A DNA stretch of 23,365 nucleotides from assembly GCF_025399195.1 (NCBI RefSeq), contig NW_026252198.1:1-23365 (forward strand). Reading direction: 5' to 3'. Within the stretch, counting starts at the first letter, position 1, and each line of letters starts with the position of its first letter. The translations under genes were made by a program, and so were the position numbers. This stretch comes from Umbelopsis ramanniana AG. Taxonomy: Eukaryota > Mucoromycota > Umbelopsidomycetes > Umbelopsidales > Umbelopsidaceae. Positions 1 through 9,907 of this stretch are shown here, piece by piece. The notes beneath the pieces were generated by a model that did not search any database, was not told where the DNA came from, and saw only the letters and a list, made by a program, of their open reading frames with translations.

Positions 1-286
1 ATCTTCAGTCTTAATATCTAAGTCCAAGTCAAACTTCAAGTTAATCTTACCAAGTTATCATCCAAGTTACTAAGTCTGACAGATCTCATAATCAAAAGAT
101 AAGTTCAGGGTTTAAGACGAGAGTTCTTAGTAGACAGAGTAACAAGATGACAACCAAGTAAGACCAAGATGAAGACTGACTTGAGTTTAGATGACATAAT
201 TAAAAGAGACAAAGTATAAGTTAATAAGATGAAGTTACAAGTTAAAAACACAAGTTACAAGTTCAAATGACTTACCAAGTTGTAAA
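1..286. repeat. Degenerate CAAGTT-rich simple-repeat tract
   Basis: The pentamer AAGTT recurs about ten times here, mostly as CAAGTTA, CAAGTTC or ATAAGTT, with AAGTC and AAGA variants between. The spacing is irregular, so this looks like an old, diverged simple repeat rather than a clean tandem array. No open frame or known element was seen. Confidence 0.55.
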
Positions 287-293
287 ACACACG

Positions 294-401
294 CGCATAG
301 TAACAGTACACGCATAGTAACAGTATCCACGGTCATAGTAAGTCAAAGTACCCCAGAATATGTCAAATTACCCCAGAGTAAGTCAAAGTGTGCCAAAGTG
401 C
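294..401. repeat. Two adjoining short tandem repeats (17 bp and 20 bp units)
   Basis: A 15-base string, CGCATAGTAACAGTA, occurs exactly at 294-308 and again at 311-325 (period 17), with a weaker third copy near 331. Directly after it, a 20-bp unit beginning GTCAAAGTACCCCAGA repeats with exact 20-base spacing at 342, 362 and 382, each copy slightly diverged. Further imperfect copies of an ATCACTTGG/ACTCCAG theme run on to about 485. This is minisatellite-like sequence. Confidence 0.7.
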
Positions 402-547
402 TTGAGAATCACTTGGAGGTACTCCAGATTGGCTTAGGATCACTTGGGAATGCGTTAGAGGTAACTGAGATGACTCCAGAAAGACTGAAACAAAATGCGG
501 CTAGATTCAGTCATTAAAGTGACGCGAACAGGCCAGGAATGCTCCTT

Positions 548-740
548 GACATAATTCAATAGTCACAATCTGATTTTAACATAATAAATGCAAGGAGACA
601 CTGTGATTAAGTTGATAAGGACATTATGGGACGCGCCCAGACGTAATTCAATAATCAGTTTCTGATTATGCATTCATAATGCATACAGATGCTGTGATTT
701 GATTGCGGGCCATTATGGAATGTGCGCAGACAATAATCAA
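548..740. repeat. Imperfect ~90-bp tandem repeat, two copies plus a stub
   Basis: TAATTCAAT at 552-560 recurs at 644-652, CTGTGATT at 601 recurs at 692, and CATTATGG at 622 recurs at 711. The offsets are 92, 91 and 89 bases, which marks two tandem copies of a unit of about 90 bp with small indels. CAGACAATAATCA at about 727-739 looks like the start of a third copy. The second copy contains the stem ATAATCAG/CTGATTAT around 651-669, followed by a second small stem, ATTATG/CATAAT. Confidence 0.65.
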
Positions 741-3104
741 AGAGATTGCCGGTTTAACCATTGTTACTGATGAAGAAAAGGTATCCTTGTTTGTGAAAGG
801 ATAACCGTAACGTCCCTGTCGAACACTTACAATTGCTTTTGATAGACGTTGAATAACAGTGTGGTTCAGAAATTTTACAAACACAGAAGTCCGATGTAAA
901 CTCATAAATATATGGAAGAGGCCCTCTGTAATTCATGTTGTTATCCACGACATCTTTTTGCATTCTATTCGTAGGTTCAGATCGATGACCACTCACTCTT
1001 CTCCCTCAGTCAGCATGTTTGTCATTATATCAGCACTCGCTATTGAACAAATTCTTCAATTGCATTCAATAGCGGTGAATATGTGGTTAAGTATAGACAT
1101 TTATGACCTCCAGCATTAACTAAATCTCGAGCTGCAGTTGGAGCATGGATGTGGCATTGTACGTTATCAGATAAAAGCCTTTGGTGTTGTTTTTATTCAT
1201 CACCCATAGTATTTTACAATATGTTGGTTAGTAATCTGTATGCATGCCAAATCTATCGTTAACGCCATACATCAACCTCCCATCCACTTTCTTCTTATTA
1301 GACTATACAACAACCTGTAGCTTTTTCAATGATATGTCTATGCCTCTTGCTTCTGGTGAGGTACCCAATTCAATTTGCTAAAAATGCCATTGTTTTGGCG
1401 CGCTGCCTTTGGGGGAGGGTTTACCTAAAATAAAGGCCAAGGTGCCTTTGAATATACAAATTAGTCTCTGCTTCATCAATGAAAACACAGCTCGCGGTGA
1501 AATCAAGTCTGATGTCTCTTCCTCTTTTCTACTCTCTCCTTTCGCACTTTTATAAATCGATCAGTAATTCTTGCCAAAGGTAATATTATCAGGTTTTCAG
1601 CGTAAGTTTGCCTTCCCATCTCGACCAATTGCCTATGTAATGCTGAGACTGATACAGATAATACTTCAAATGCCTCTCGTAACTTCTGCCTGGTGCCAGC
1701 AAACACAGAAGATGGATGCCTATCAAGATATCTATCAAAATTGTGAATGTGCTTCTGTCAGCTTGCCCGTATCTTCTGAATATTACCTTTTTATTGCCAA
1801 AGGTTAGATGCTGGTCTTCGTCGTCATTATACTTTAGCGTTGAGCAGTTCTCATGGTTAATAACAGTAATTATGGCAACCTGTTCGCAGTCTTACCTTGT
1901 TTTCTATAATATATGTTGATCTGCTGTAAGGCTAGAGAAAACTCGTGCACGAAATCGATATTTCATTTACCCAATGTTTAACTGACTGATGGATTTCAAT
2001 TTTATGTTTTAGTGTTAACATTTTGCATTCTGGACACAATGAGCCAACCTTGAAATTGTTTCCTCATAATGTCCCTAGATTTTTATTTCTGAACGATAAT
2101 TCGCTCAAACCATTGGTAACATGAGGTATGTTTCTCTAATTTGGTAGGCGTTGACACTCTTCATAGCGGATATGGTTCTAAGAATGGGTGCTTTCATTTT
2201 TCATGAACGAGCATCTTTAGCCGGTATTCTGAATTCATTTTTAATATACGAGCATAAAGTACAGTATCTCTTTGCAGTCGACATCAAGCAGCTCACTATA
2301 GCCTAATTGCCTTGCGGAAAAAGCTTCCTTTTATGGAAATGAACGTATTTTTGTCATAAAAACAAATGGCATACATCTTCCTGTACATTTAACATCAAAT
2401 GCTCAAATCGGCTATCCATGGCAACGGCAGTATACTGGAGAGCGCGTAGATGTCGCAGGGCGAGTTTGAGTCTATATAACTTAGGCATTCACCGGAGAAA
2501 ATGAACTTTAATGTTCGCCACTAAGGTCGATGTTAACATCCGTAACCGAAAGTCCATTTACCTGGTCCTGGCGTTCAAATGAGCTATCACTGAGAAGGAC
2601 AAATCGATTGGTTGAGTTGATGCCGCGTAAGAGTGGTCGAGTTCAAATCGTTTATATCTAGTGATGGCGATTATGAAACAGTGGGATAATATGACATAAG
2701 AAGATAAAATGATATAGAAATGGACTCAAGTTGGAAATGAACGGAATGGAGTTAGGTAAGGGTGGAATGTAGAACGACATTCATGTCCTTCTCGATGAAC
2801 TGGAGGTTCTGATTAATATTTTAAAGCCCGCAGATGGCAAAATTTCGCTTTGCCTCCTGTAAATTCTGAAGCAGGTTTTGTAATATATTGTATCACTCCA
2901 GGTCATTAAGGCTCGTTTCCACTTCATTACCGTATAAACACTGTCTTCTAATTTGTGGGTTTCTAAATAAGAAGCTTTGTACGTTTCATTGTGATTTCGC
3001 GTGAGCGAGAGCAGCCTACCGTTTATCACTATCACTCCAAAAAGGCATAATACAGAAACATCAAGGGAACGATCGAAACCCGGCCGAGTAATGCTATTAC
3101 AGAG
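741..3104. other. Long stretch without a supported gene
   Basis: Both strands were read. Only short open frames occur (under about 90 codons), with no recognisable domain and no exon-like chain. The minus-strand frame at 2781-3035 lies just beyond the stop of the decayed gene at 3105 and may be flanking debris. No RNA gene or mobile-element hallmark was recognised. Confidence 0.5.
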
Positions 3105-4260
3105 CTATTTTGCAAAACATTGAACGACTTGGATTATACCAGTGAATGATATAATAGTGGCCGCAATGGTGACAAGGAGTGCAAAGGCATTTTGAGTTAG
3201 GCTTAGAGAGAAATCAGTAGCTAATCGGTATCTCCAGCTATGATATTCTTCACATAGTTTGGCATAAGATTTTCCGGCCTCGCTTGCAAAAAAATATTCC
3301 CAGGTATGTAATGCGTTTTTCATAGCCATAAACTCTTCACAGTCTGTAATACCTAGTTCACGCGCAAGGGTAAATGAATCAGGAGTGCTACATAGGGCGG
3401 AATAGATTTTCATAACATCCACCATGGCTTGTTGCTCAGGATTTGGGGGTACATTATCTGCGACGGTGTTGGCTGCAAGTTGCTGAGCTACGCGCATTTG
3501 ACGAAAAGAAAACTTTCCTATTGTCAAATTTTTGTTTGTCCTAAGAAATGAAATGTTTTCGGTCACGTCTACAGTGTAACCTTTATCCAATAGCTCCTTC
3601 AAAGTAACTAATCTCTCGGTATCATAATCTTTTTCAACAGAGGCGTTCCAAAGATACGTTGAATAACTGTTTCTCGCAGTGTGGCACAACAGCTTTCTGG
3701 CATACCCCAGTCTAGCTCAATGTCGAAAAGAGTTTCTGCCATCAGAGATGCTGCAGCTTTAGTTTGTAGCTTTCTTTCAATCCAATCTTTAATTGCTCGT
3801 ATAGAATTCGCATTTCACTTCGTTTGCCAGACCAAAGAACATCCAAAGTTATGCTGAAGAGTGATGAGAAATCTGTATATTTGAAAATCTCTTTCATCCG
3901 TCGACATATACTATCCGTGCTATTGACAGTCTTATGCAACTTTCTAAAGTACCACATTGTAGCAAACTGATGCAGCGAAGCATCTATTTTATGTCCTTGT
4001 CTCGTATAGCCATTTTAAATGAAGTCATAGAAGTCTCCAAGAAGTCCGCTTCAATAAAGTATCTGTCTAATTGTACAGCAGAATTGCCTTTAATACTGTG
4101 TGCATACCCCTTACCATGTCACATATACTTTGCTTGCATTATCTCATTGATAGTTATGGGATGGTTGATTTTACTGAGCAAGATGTATCCGTTTTGAACC
4201 AATTCATTTCATTTGGGAATCATCTACCGTACTAGCTATATACCTGTAAATTCTACCGAA
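3105..4260 (-). pseudogene. Decayed gene with C-terminal membrane segment, function unknown
   Basis: Coding-like sequence runs leftward from about 4260 to a TAG at 3105-3107 but changes frame repeatedly without room for introns. One frame from about 4200 reads through an internal TGA (4119-4121) to a TAG (3984-3986). Sense then continues in another frame that stops at 3742-3744. A third frame spans about 3825-3611 and stops at TAG 3608-3610. The last open part covers 3689-3108 (nearly 200 codons). That final part has no ATG at its head and ends in a roughly 20-residue hydrophobic helix (core NAFALLVTIAATIISFTGII) plus a short tail, so the ancestral protein was probably tail-anchored. The arrangement of a charged Trp-containing stretch before a terminal helix faintly recalls plant DUF247 proteins, but I would not assign it. 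The neighbouring genes are intact, so general sequencing error is an unlikely cause. Confidence 0.6.
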
Positions 4261-4357
4261 TCACTTCTTCATCTTATCTGGTGCGGCTGATCGTATACTC
4301 TAGATAAAGCTGTGCAATTGATGTATCAGCAAATCAGTCTTGACTCGTATTCCTTGA

Positions 4358-4372
4358 TGACGTAGAGCGTCA
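4358..4372. promoter_or_regulatory. TGACG-N5-CGTCA inverted repeat upstream of arsM
   Basis: TGACG (4358-4362) and CGTCA (4368-4372) form an inverted repeat 48-62 bases before the methyltransferase ATG. The left arm reads TGACGTA, close to the bZIP (ATF/CREB-like) core. bZIP factors control arsenic genes in yeast, but the site here differs from the long Yap8 site, so this is only a candidate. Confidence 0.3.
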
Positions 4373-4419
4373 CTTGTTTATCTACTGTGCCACAAACTAA
4401 AACGCTTGTCTATCGCACT

Positions 4420-5696
4420 ATGACCACACCTCAACCTATCCACGACGTCGTCCAAGAGTACTATGGTAAACTACTTCGATCTAACAAAGACCTTAAAACC
4501 ACAGGTATGTATGACAGAATCTTTTTTCAGCTTCAGCCACTCACATGTCTCTAGCTACCAGCTACTGTCGGCGCGCTCCAAACTCTATCATTGCCGAAAT
4601 CATATCCAAAATACCTTCTCCGGTCAAAGAAAAGGCGAGTACGAGGCAAATATAGATTGGCAGCGCAGTCGCTTATGCGGTGGTTATAGTTTTATGGATG
4701 TGGAAATCCTATTCCGCTTGGTATTCAGGGAAAGCGCGTGCTGGACTTGGGGTGTGGAAGTGGGCGTGATTGCTATATTGCAGCTGCACTGGTTGGGACA
4801 AGTGGTCAAGTAACTGGCATCGATATGACGGACGATCAGCTGAAAGTAGCATGCGAGAATCTCCCTGTGTATGCCCAAGCAATTGGATACACACCGAATG
4901 TGCGGTTTGTCACGGGTTACATTGAAGCCCTTGCAGGTAAATGGGTTTACAGTGAAGAAAAGACGTGGTGCAACTTATTGATCGTAGCATCTGCAGCTGC
5001 CGGAATCGAAAAAAACTCAATAGACATATGCATATCAAATTGTGTGATCAATCTGTCGCCAGATAAAAAGATGGTCCTGGAAGGAGTGTACGAAGCGCTA
5101 GTGGCAGGCGGTAAGTGTTTCTAGTAAAGGCGTTGTCGTTAATGGAATAACAGCTGATTGGCTGTTTAGGGGAATTACATTTTGCGGATGTGTACGCAAG
5201 CGCTCGTCTTCCAGAGTCGGTCCGCACCCACCAAGTGCTGTTTGGCGAGTGTATTGGCGGTGCGCTGTCCACTGAGGATTTCTTGAATATAACCAAACGC
5301 ATTGGATTTACTCTTCCGCTAAAGCTACAAAGCTCGGCGGTCGATATCAATGACCCGGAGCTACTGTCTCTGGTAGGCCAAACCACCTTTCAGTCCATCA
5401 CGTATCGACTGTTCAAGCTGCCCTCGATAACCAAGTCTCCTATTAATGATCGCCAGCGCACTGCCACATACAATGGAGGCATCGTAGGATGTGAATCCGA
5501 TTATACGCTTGATCAGGTAGGAAAGCGACTTGTGTTTCATGTGAAAGGGTATTTACTTGAGAGCATTAGATTACTAATGCTCTGACAGGATCACGTCTTT
5601 AATATCAATCAGTCCATCAATGTCGACAGCCATATTGCTGGTATCCTTTGCGGCTCATGGCTAAAGGAGTATTTTATGGTATCAGAGCTAAGCTGA
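4420..5696 (+). CDS. arsM: Arsenite S-adenosylmethionine methyltransferase (AS3MT/ArsM family)
   Basis: Transfers methyl groups from SAM to trivalent arsenic, a cytosolic detoxification step yielding methylated and volatile arsenicals. Proposed exons are 4420-4504, 4555-4634, 4690-4936, 4997-5110, 5170-5516 and 5589-5696, giving 326 residues. Visible are an N-terminal YYGKLL segment (14-19), FYGCGNPIP (56-64), the SAM-binding loop VLDLGCGSGRDCY (72-84), GIDMT (98-102), SNCVINLSPDK (151-161), GGELHFADVY (175-184) and FGECIGGAL (200-208). Cys33, Cys59, Cys153 and Cys203 match the positions of the four arsenic-handling cysteines of animal AS3MT, although the first falls a few residues later than usual. 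Intron 2 (4635-4689) needs a GC donor (AAG|gcgagt); the other introns are GT-AG. The C-terminus after the last intron is short and poorly conserved, so the exact stop is less certain. The gene lies just upstream of a Zn2Cys6 regulator on the same strand. Confidence 0.93.
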
Positions 5697-5933
5697 GTGA
5701 GGGCAGCCGTTTAGTGACGGCCGAGGTGTACAAAATTTGACCATTCAAGAAATAAAAGGTGTTTTTGACCTTGGGGAAACGTTTCTTTCAGTTTAGTGCT
5801 TACAATCAATAGGGTCTTCTGTCCGTAAAGGCCATTTAAAAAGGGGTTGGTCACAGTTATCTGAAGCTGTCGTTGTCAAAATTAAAATAAAAAATACGAC
5901 TGACAACAACAAATTTCTTGGTTCGCTGTAGCG

Positions 5934-8570
5934 ATGAAGGATACAGCAAAATGCGATAAAGTGAAGGGAACCAAACGCTCCACCCTCGCTTGTTTATCCT
6001 GCAGAAATGTTCGACAAAAGTGCAGTGGTGAGCCTCCGGAAGATCTACCTGATCAGCACTCCATTGGCTCGACAGATGGCCCTCCCGTCAAATCACGACG
6101 GCCATGCAAGCGTTGTGTCTTGAATCATCAGGAGTGCCTTTGGAATCAGAGTAGAAGGCTTGGTCGACCCCGCAACGCACAGAAAACTGAAGGCGTCCAG
6201 GAAAGTCGAGATTTACCGGCATATCCTAGTTGTACTATTCCAATCGACTCCAGTGATTCGTCTGCAAGTCTTGCTACCGTTAGCAGTGAAATAAGTTCTT
6301 CTCTGTCGCCTACCGATCGCGAAGTGTCAAGTCAAATCTATGGTGCACAAAATCTCATCACCGACGCAAACTTTATTAATCTGTCAGACGTTTTGTCATT
6401 GATGCAGACCGACGTGGACACATTACCTGGGTATGAACAAGGACCGATGATTCATAAACCTTCCTCGTCCATTGCTCTAGGCGACAATACATGGTATCCA
6501 ATAGTGAATGATAATCCTCTACATATATACGATGATGTGGCACCACAGCAAACAAGTGAACTCATTTCTTCTGGAGAGTTTACGCAAAAATCGTTGGCAC
6601 CCTTGACAACGTCTGCAAATCTCCCAAACATTCTTATCTCAGGCGAAGGCGTCGGCGAAGGGAAGAGAGAAAACTTGGAAAAAATCATTGTGCATGGAGT
6701 CCAGCGATACATCGACTTGTCCTTGGATCTTCCACCCATGACTTCGGGAGGCACAACGCAGATACAAAGAGTCATTCTGGAACCGTCCGAGAAAAAATCG
6801 CTTGGCGAAAAGTCGCTTTACCTGGCGATGGCGGCCGCTGGTTATCGAATGTCGGCAGAAGATTTTACTTTAGCGGATGGTTTGTTTGACAACAGTTTTA
6901 CTCACCTACAGCAATTTCTGTCAAACAGCGGTGTTGATCATCTAGATATCATCGGTGCTGTTGACGCAATGCACGCAATTCAAGCTTGCTCGGTCCTTGT
7001 ACCGTATGCATATGGCACTCATGATGTGCCCAAAGCTGAAAAACTTTTGCTCGGAGCAGCACAGCTCGCTATCCGTCATGGGCTGCACCGATTAGACTCA
7101 CCAGAATTCAGCAATGATCGTATCTCATTTCGAGTGCGAGCGATTGAGCTCAAGAACAGATTAGGAGAGCAGATAGGTTGCACATGTCATCAGTTTGAGA
7201 CTTGTGCAGCTTGCTTCCTGGAAGCTCTCCGGCAGACTTGGTGGGAGGTGAGTGAAGAAGTATATCCGCATGCGCTCTGTCCAAACAGAGTCTAACGTAA
7301 TTGCTTGTACAGCTCTATGTTTGCAATACTATATTTTGGTCGTCAACGTCTAAAGCCGGGCCGAATTCAGGTAGTATTCTCAACCTGCAGAGTTCTATCA
7401 ATGCTCCTAAAGGACTAGACCTGGTAAGTCTTACTATTCCCCAGACGGAAATATTCCAGTCCTCATTCCTCATCGTTGACTTTGTGCTCTAGAAAAATGA
7501 TCTGGCGAGTGGAATTTGGCAACTTCGTATCCGTTGTGCTGCCATTCTGATAGAGTCACTTAGCGTCGAGCGAATGGAAGGCGCCGCCGCCAAAGCCAGA
7601 CTGCAAGCATTGGATACAATGATTACCAACCTGCAAAAAGCACTCCATGGAAGTGACCTCTCCCTCACTGTGAAGAATGAGAATGTGAATAGAACAAGAC
7701 TTCACCTTATGATTACAGTATGTCGGTTCATGCTGTATGGGCAAGTGCTAAAATTAGGAGAGATGAAGGTATATGGGTTTATATTCATTCTTTTCTATTC
7801 ATTCTTTTCTAGAGGTCAGATTCATCTGCACCGGCTGCGCTGGGTCCCTAGTTTCAGCCTGAAGTTACGAGTTTGCTCCTTCAAGGATTTGAACAAGGTT
7901 GAAGGAAGTGAGGAAAATCTTGACGAGGTATGGAGAACAAGCGAGCGCCAATCTTTCATCCATGAGTTGGAAAACGAGGCGGAATACGAATTAGCTCGTC
8001 ACTCTTTAACGACCATCCTTTCTGTGAGTAAAAAGATGGTTGAACGCCTATTTTCTCATTAACGCTGACAGTCTCCCGAATTGACAGTGTGCAAATAAGA
8101 TTCTCGAATTGATCCCAAATGCAGCGGAGGAAGGGTGTGAAAAAGCTGGACCAACTTTTAACACGTTAAATGCAGACTTGCCAATCACGACGTTCTATCG
8201 ATGGCCCTTTTTTGCGTGCGTCGAAGTAGTTGCAGCATTCGGCCAACTCATCGGTCTGACAGCGCATCGTCGATCCGCATCGTGCCAATCTTCCGCCTTG
8301 CATATCTCTGAATCGACGGTGGGCCTTTGCTTGGACTCACAATGTACTTTCCAAGAGCTTATCGCCTTCCCTCACATTGGTGAGGACAAAGTCCTACCTG
8401 CCAAGTGGTTGCGTTTGAAAGCATGCAGCAATCTACAGCTGGCAGAAAACATGCTGTCTTGTATGGAACTCACCTGGCCCTTTGCTGAGAATTGTAGACA
8501 CGAGGTTGAAGCTTGCCGCACGACTATACAAGGTATTGGCGGGATCACTGGCTTGGAATACAGCTTGTAG
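5934..8570 (+). CDS. Zn2Cys6 binuclear-cluster transcription factor with fungal_trans-type region
   Basis: Nuclear DNA-binding regulator. Proposed exons are 5934-7247, 7313-7423, 7493-7768, 7820-8023 and 8088-8570 (795 residues). The N-terminal cluster is CLSCRNVRQKC (20-30) followed by CKRCVLNHQEC (58-68), i.e. Cx2Cx6C-x27-Cx2Cx6C. The 27-residue middle loop is much longer than the usual 5-12. A basic RRLGRPRN stretch follows, resembling an AT-hook. After a Ser-rich linker, AQLAIRHGLHRLD (about 376-388) and LRQTWWELYVCNTIF (432-446) match the core of the fungal_trans (PF04082) middle-homology region. Intron 3 has two competing acceptors: 7819 keeps the frame, whereas 7812 would stop translation after 12 codons. 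The start is the first ATG, 14 codons before the first basic TxxAC segment. The 237 bp upstream separate it from arsM, so arsenic control is plausible but unproven. Exon 4 is the least certain part. Confidence 0.88.
7783..7810 (+). repeat. 14-bp tandem duplication inside a TF intron
   Basis: ATTCATTCTTTTCT occurs twice, exactly and head to tail (7783-7796 and 7797-7810), forming the pyrimidine tract of intron 3 of the Zn2Cys6 gene. The second copy is followed at once by AG (7811-7812), and another AG lies at 7818-7819. Confidence 0.85.
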
Positions 8571-8984
8571 CCTGTATTGGAAGCTGGATGTTTTTATTAC
8601 ACTCGTGAGGGGACAGTTTCAAATTTTCTAAGCTGGTAAGCAAGTAATCAAAACTGAGGATGACAGGTAAGTCATGGCGCTCTTCATCAGTTAAAGAATC
8701 TTATCTAACAAGTTGTTTCTGATACTCAGAACACAGGTGGAGGAATGAAAGACACCTTCTCAGTCTGACTAAGCTTGCCATCACCTCTTTTCGGTCTAAA
8801 ATATCACATCCGCAGATGGGTTTTTCGATCCATCGAGACTTGGCTCTTCTTCTCTCCAGTATCGACTACTTAAACTTAGTTCCTTAGCTATGGCTACCTC
8901 ACTGCAGGTATCTTTCGAGGCAGTAATGGCATTACTGCCTTGATATCGCCCTCTGGTACTTTGCCAATCCTTTCTCTGCCCATA
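8571..8984. other. Downstream flank of the TF gene, no supported gene
   Basis: Contains the 3' flank of the regulator and then sequence leading into the retrotransposon fragment. The minus-strand open frame at 8796-8990 has no recognisable domain. Parts of 8830-8984 may be the 5' portion of the same LINE endonuclease region, but I could not follow a frame through it. Confidence 0.4.
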
Positions 8985-9219
8985 CATCAAGATGCCCTCC
9001 CTCTGTCGGTATTCTCCGATTCGATCATTGTGATGTTATTTCCCACAATCCCTTAACGACGATGCTGTCTTCAAGATGCTCGGACCCATCTTTTTAGATC
9101 AGATTATCAACACTTGTGGAGACTTCAATGCTAGGAGTCCCCTCCGCACTGGGGACCACGCCGAGAATGTCCGCGCTCGTATCTCAAATTTTCATAGAGC
9201 CTCATTCACCCCCCAATAG
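8985..9219 (+). mobile_element. Remnant of a LINE-type (non-LTR) retrotransposon endonuclease domain
   Basis: An open stretch at 9037-9216 reads in part YFPQSLNDDAVFKMLGP and then CGDFNARSPLRTGD...ENVRAR. The GDFN motif (codons 9118-9129) followed by GD and N-x-R is the signature of the APE-like endonuclease of LINE ORF2 proteins, and YFPxS is the usual strand before it. Upstream, RFDHCDVI (9017-9040) continues the same domain in another frame, which implies a frameshift. The frame ends at TAG 9217-9219 and no reverse transcriptase follows, so only a short dead fragment survives. Confidence 0.6.
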
Positions 9220-9239
9220 CACCTTCCCCAGGAGAGTGC

Positions 9240-9907
9240 GGCGAACTTATTTTACGGAAGAGTTCCGCCATATGGTTGTGCTGAAGCCAGTGGCAAAGGT
9301 GAAGGAATTTAGGAAAACGAAAATACTTCTTGAAAAAGGTGTGAAGGCTGCAAGAACTCTAAAGGACAACATACATCCATTTGTGTGATATTGTGGACAA
9401 AGAGGAAACGTTCGTTAGGCAGCTTCGCACAATTGGGTACATCATCTCACATATGTCGATATTATCAGCAGTCTGCATTGAGAAAGATTCGTTTCAGTAA
9501 AAATCTTGCAATAGGCCCGTCAATGGAGCTGATGATCATGGATTATTTCAAAGGTTACTGCCGCCGAACAACTTGGTCAAGGTTGCTCTCGATACCAACT
9601 AGCGCTTCCCACGCAAGAAGTAAGTGTTGCCATTAATGACAGTACTCATACTCATATCAGCAAACGTAAGTACGGGTTCTCAGAATATTGATTGATGTTA
9701 GAATTGCTGCATGCTAACCAAAGTTGGTGTATTAACTTACTGGTATCTAAAGTCATTGATGCCGTTGAAAACCATGTACTATTCGCAGTCGACATGGAGA
9801 AATCTTTGTTGCACGCTTTTGAAAATTCGAAAGTCTCAGGATCTCCTCAACATAAAAATAATCTTTCCTTTATACAGCGTTACGCCAACAAAGCGAAAGC
9901 AAAATAA
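9240..9907 (+). pseudogene. Broken coding-like stretch next to the LINE fragment, unknown origin
   Basis: Three overlapping frames each read like protein for a while and then stop. One covers 9241-9388 and is Lys-rich (VKEFRKTKILLEKGVKAAR). The frame from 9384 reads CDIVDKEETFVRQLRTIGYI and on to TAA 9498-9500. Another covers 9692-9907 (KVIDAVENHVLFAVDMEKSL). Sense seems to pass from the first to the second near 9384 with a one-base shift. The sequence matches no family I recognise. It could be the rest of the mobile element or a separate dead gene. Confidence 0.3.

Noticed and set aside
1-401. Possible CRISPR-like repeat array
   Set aside because: The repeats are contiguous and diverged, without unique spacers, and the host is eukaryotic.
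2625-2655. GGTCGAGTTCAAATCG resembling a tRNA T-arm
   Set aside because: The upstream 60 bases do not fold into the other tRNA arms.
4463-4813. Continuous open frame across arsM exons 1-3
   Set aside because: It gives no methyltransferase motifs; the spliced frame restores the whole conserved core.
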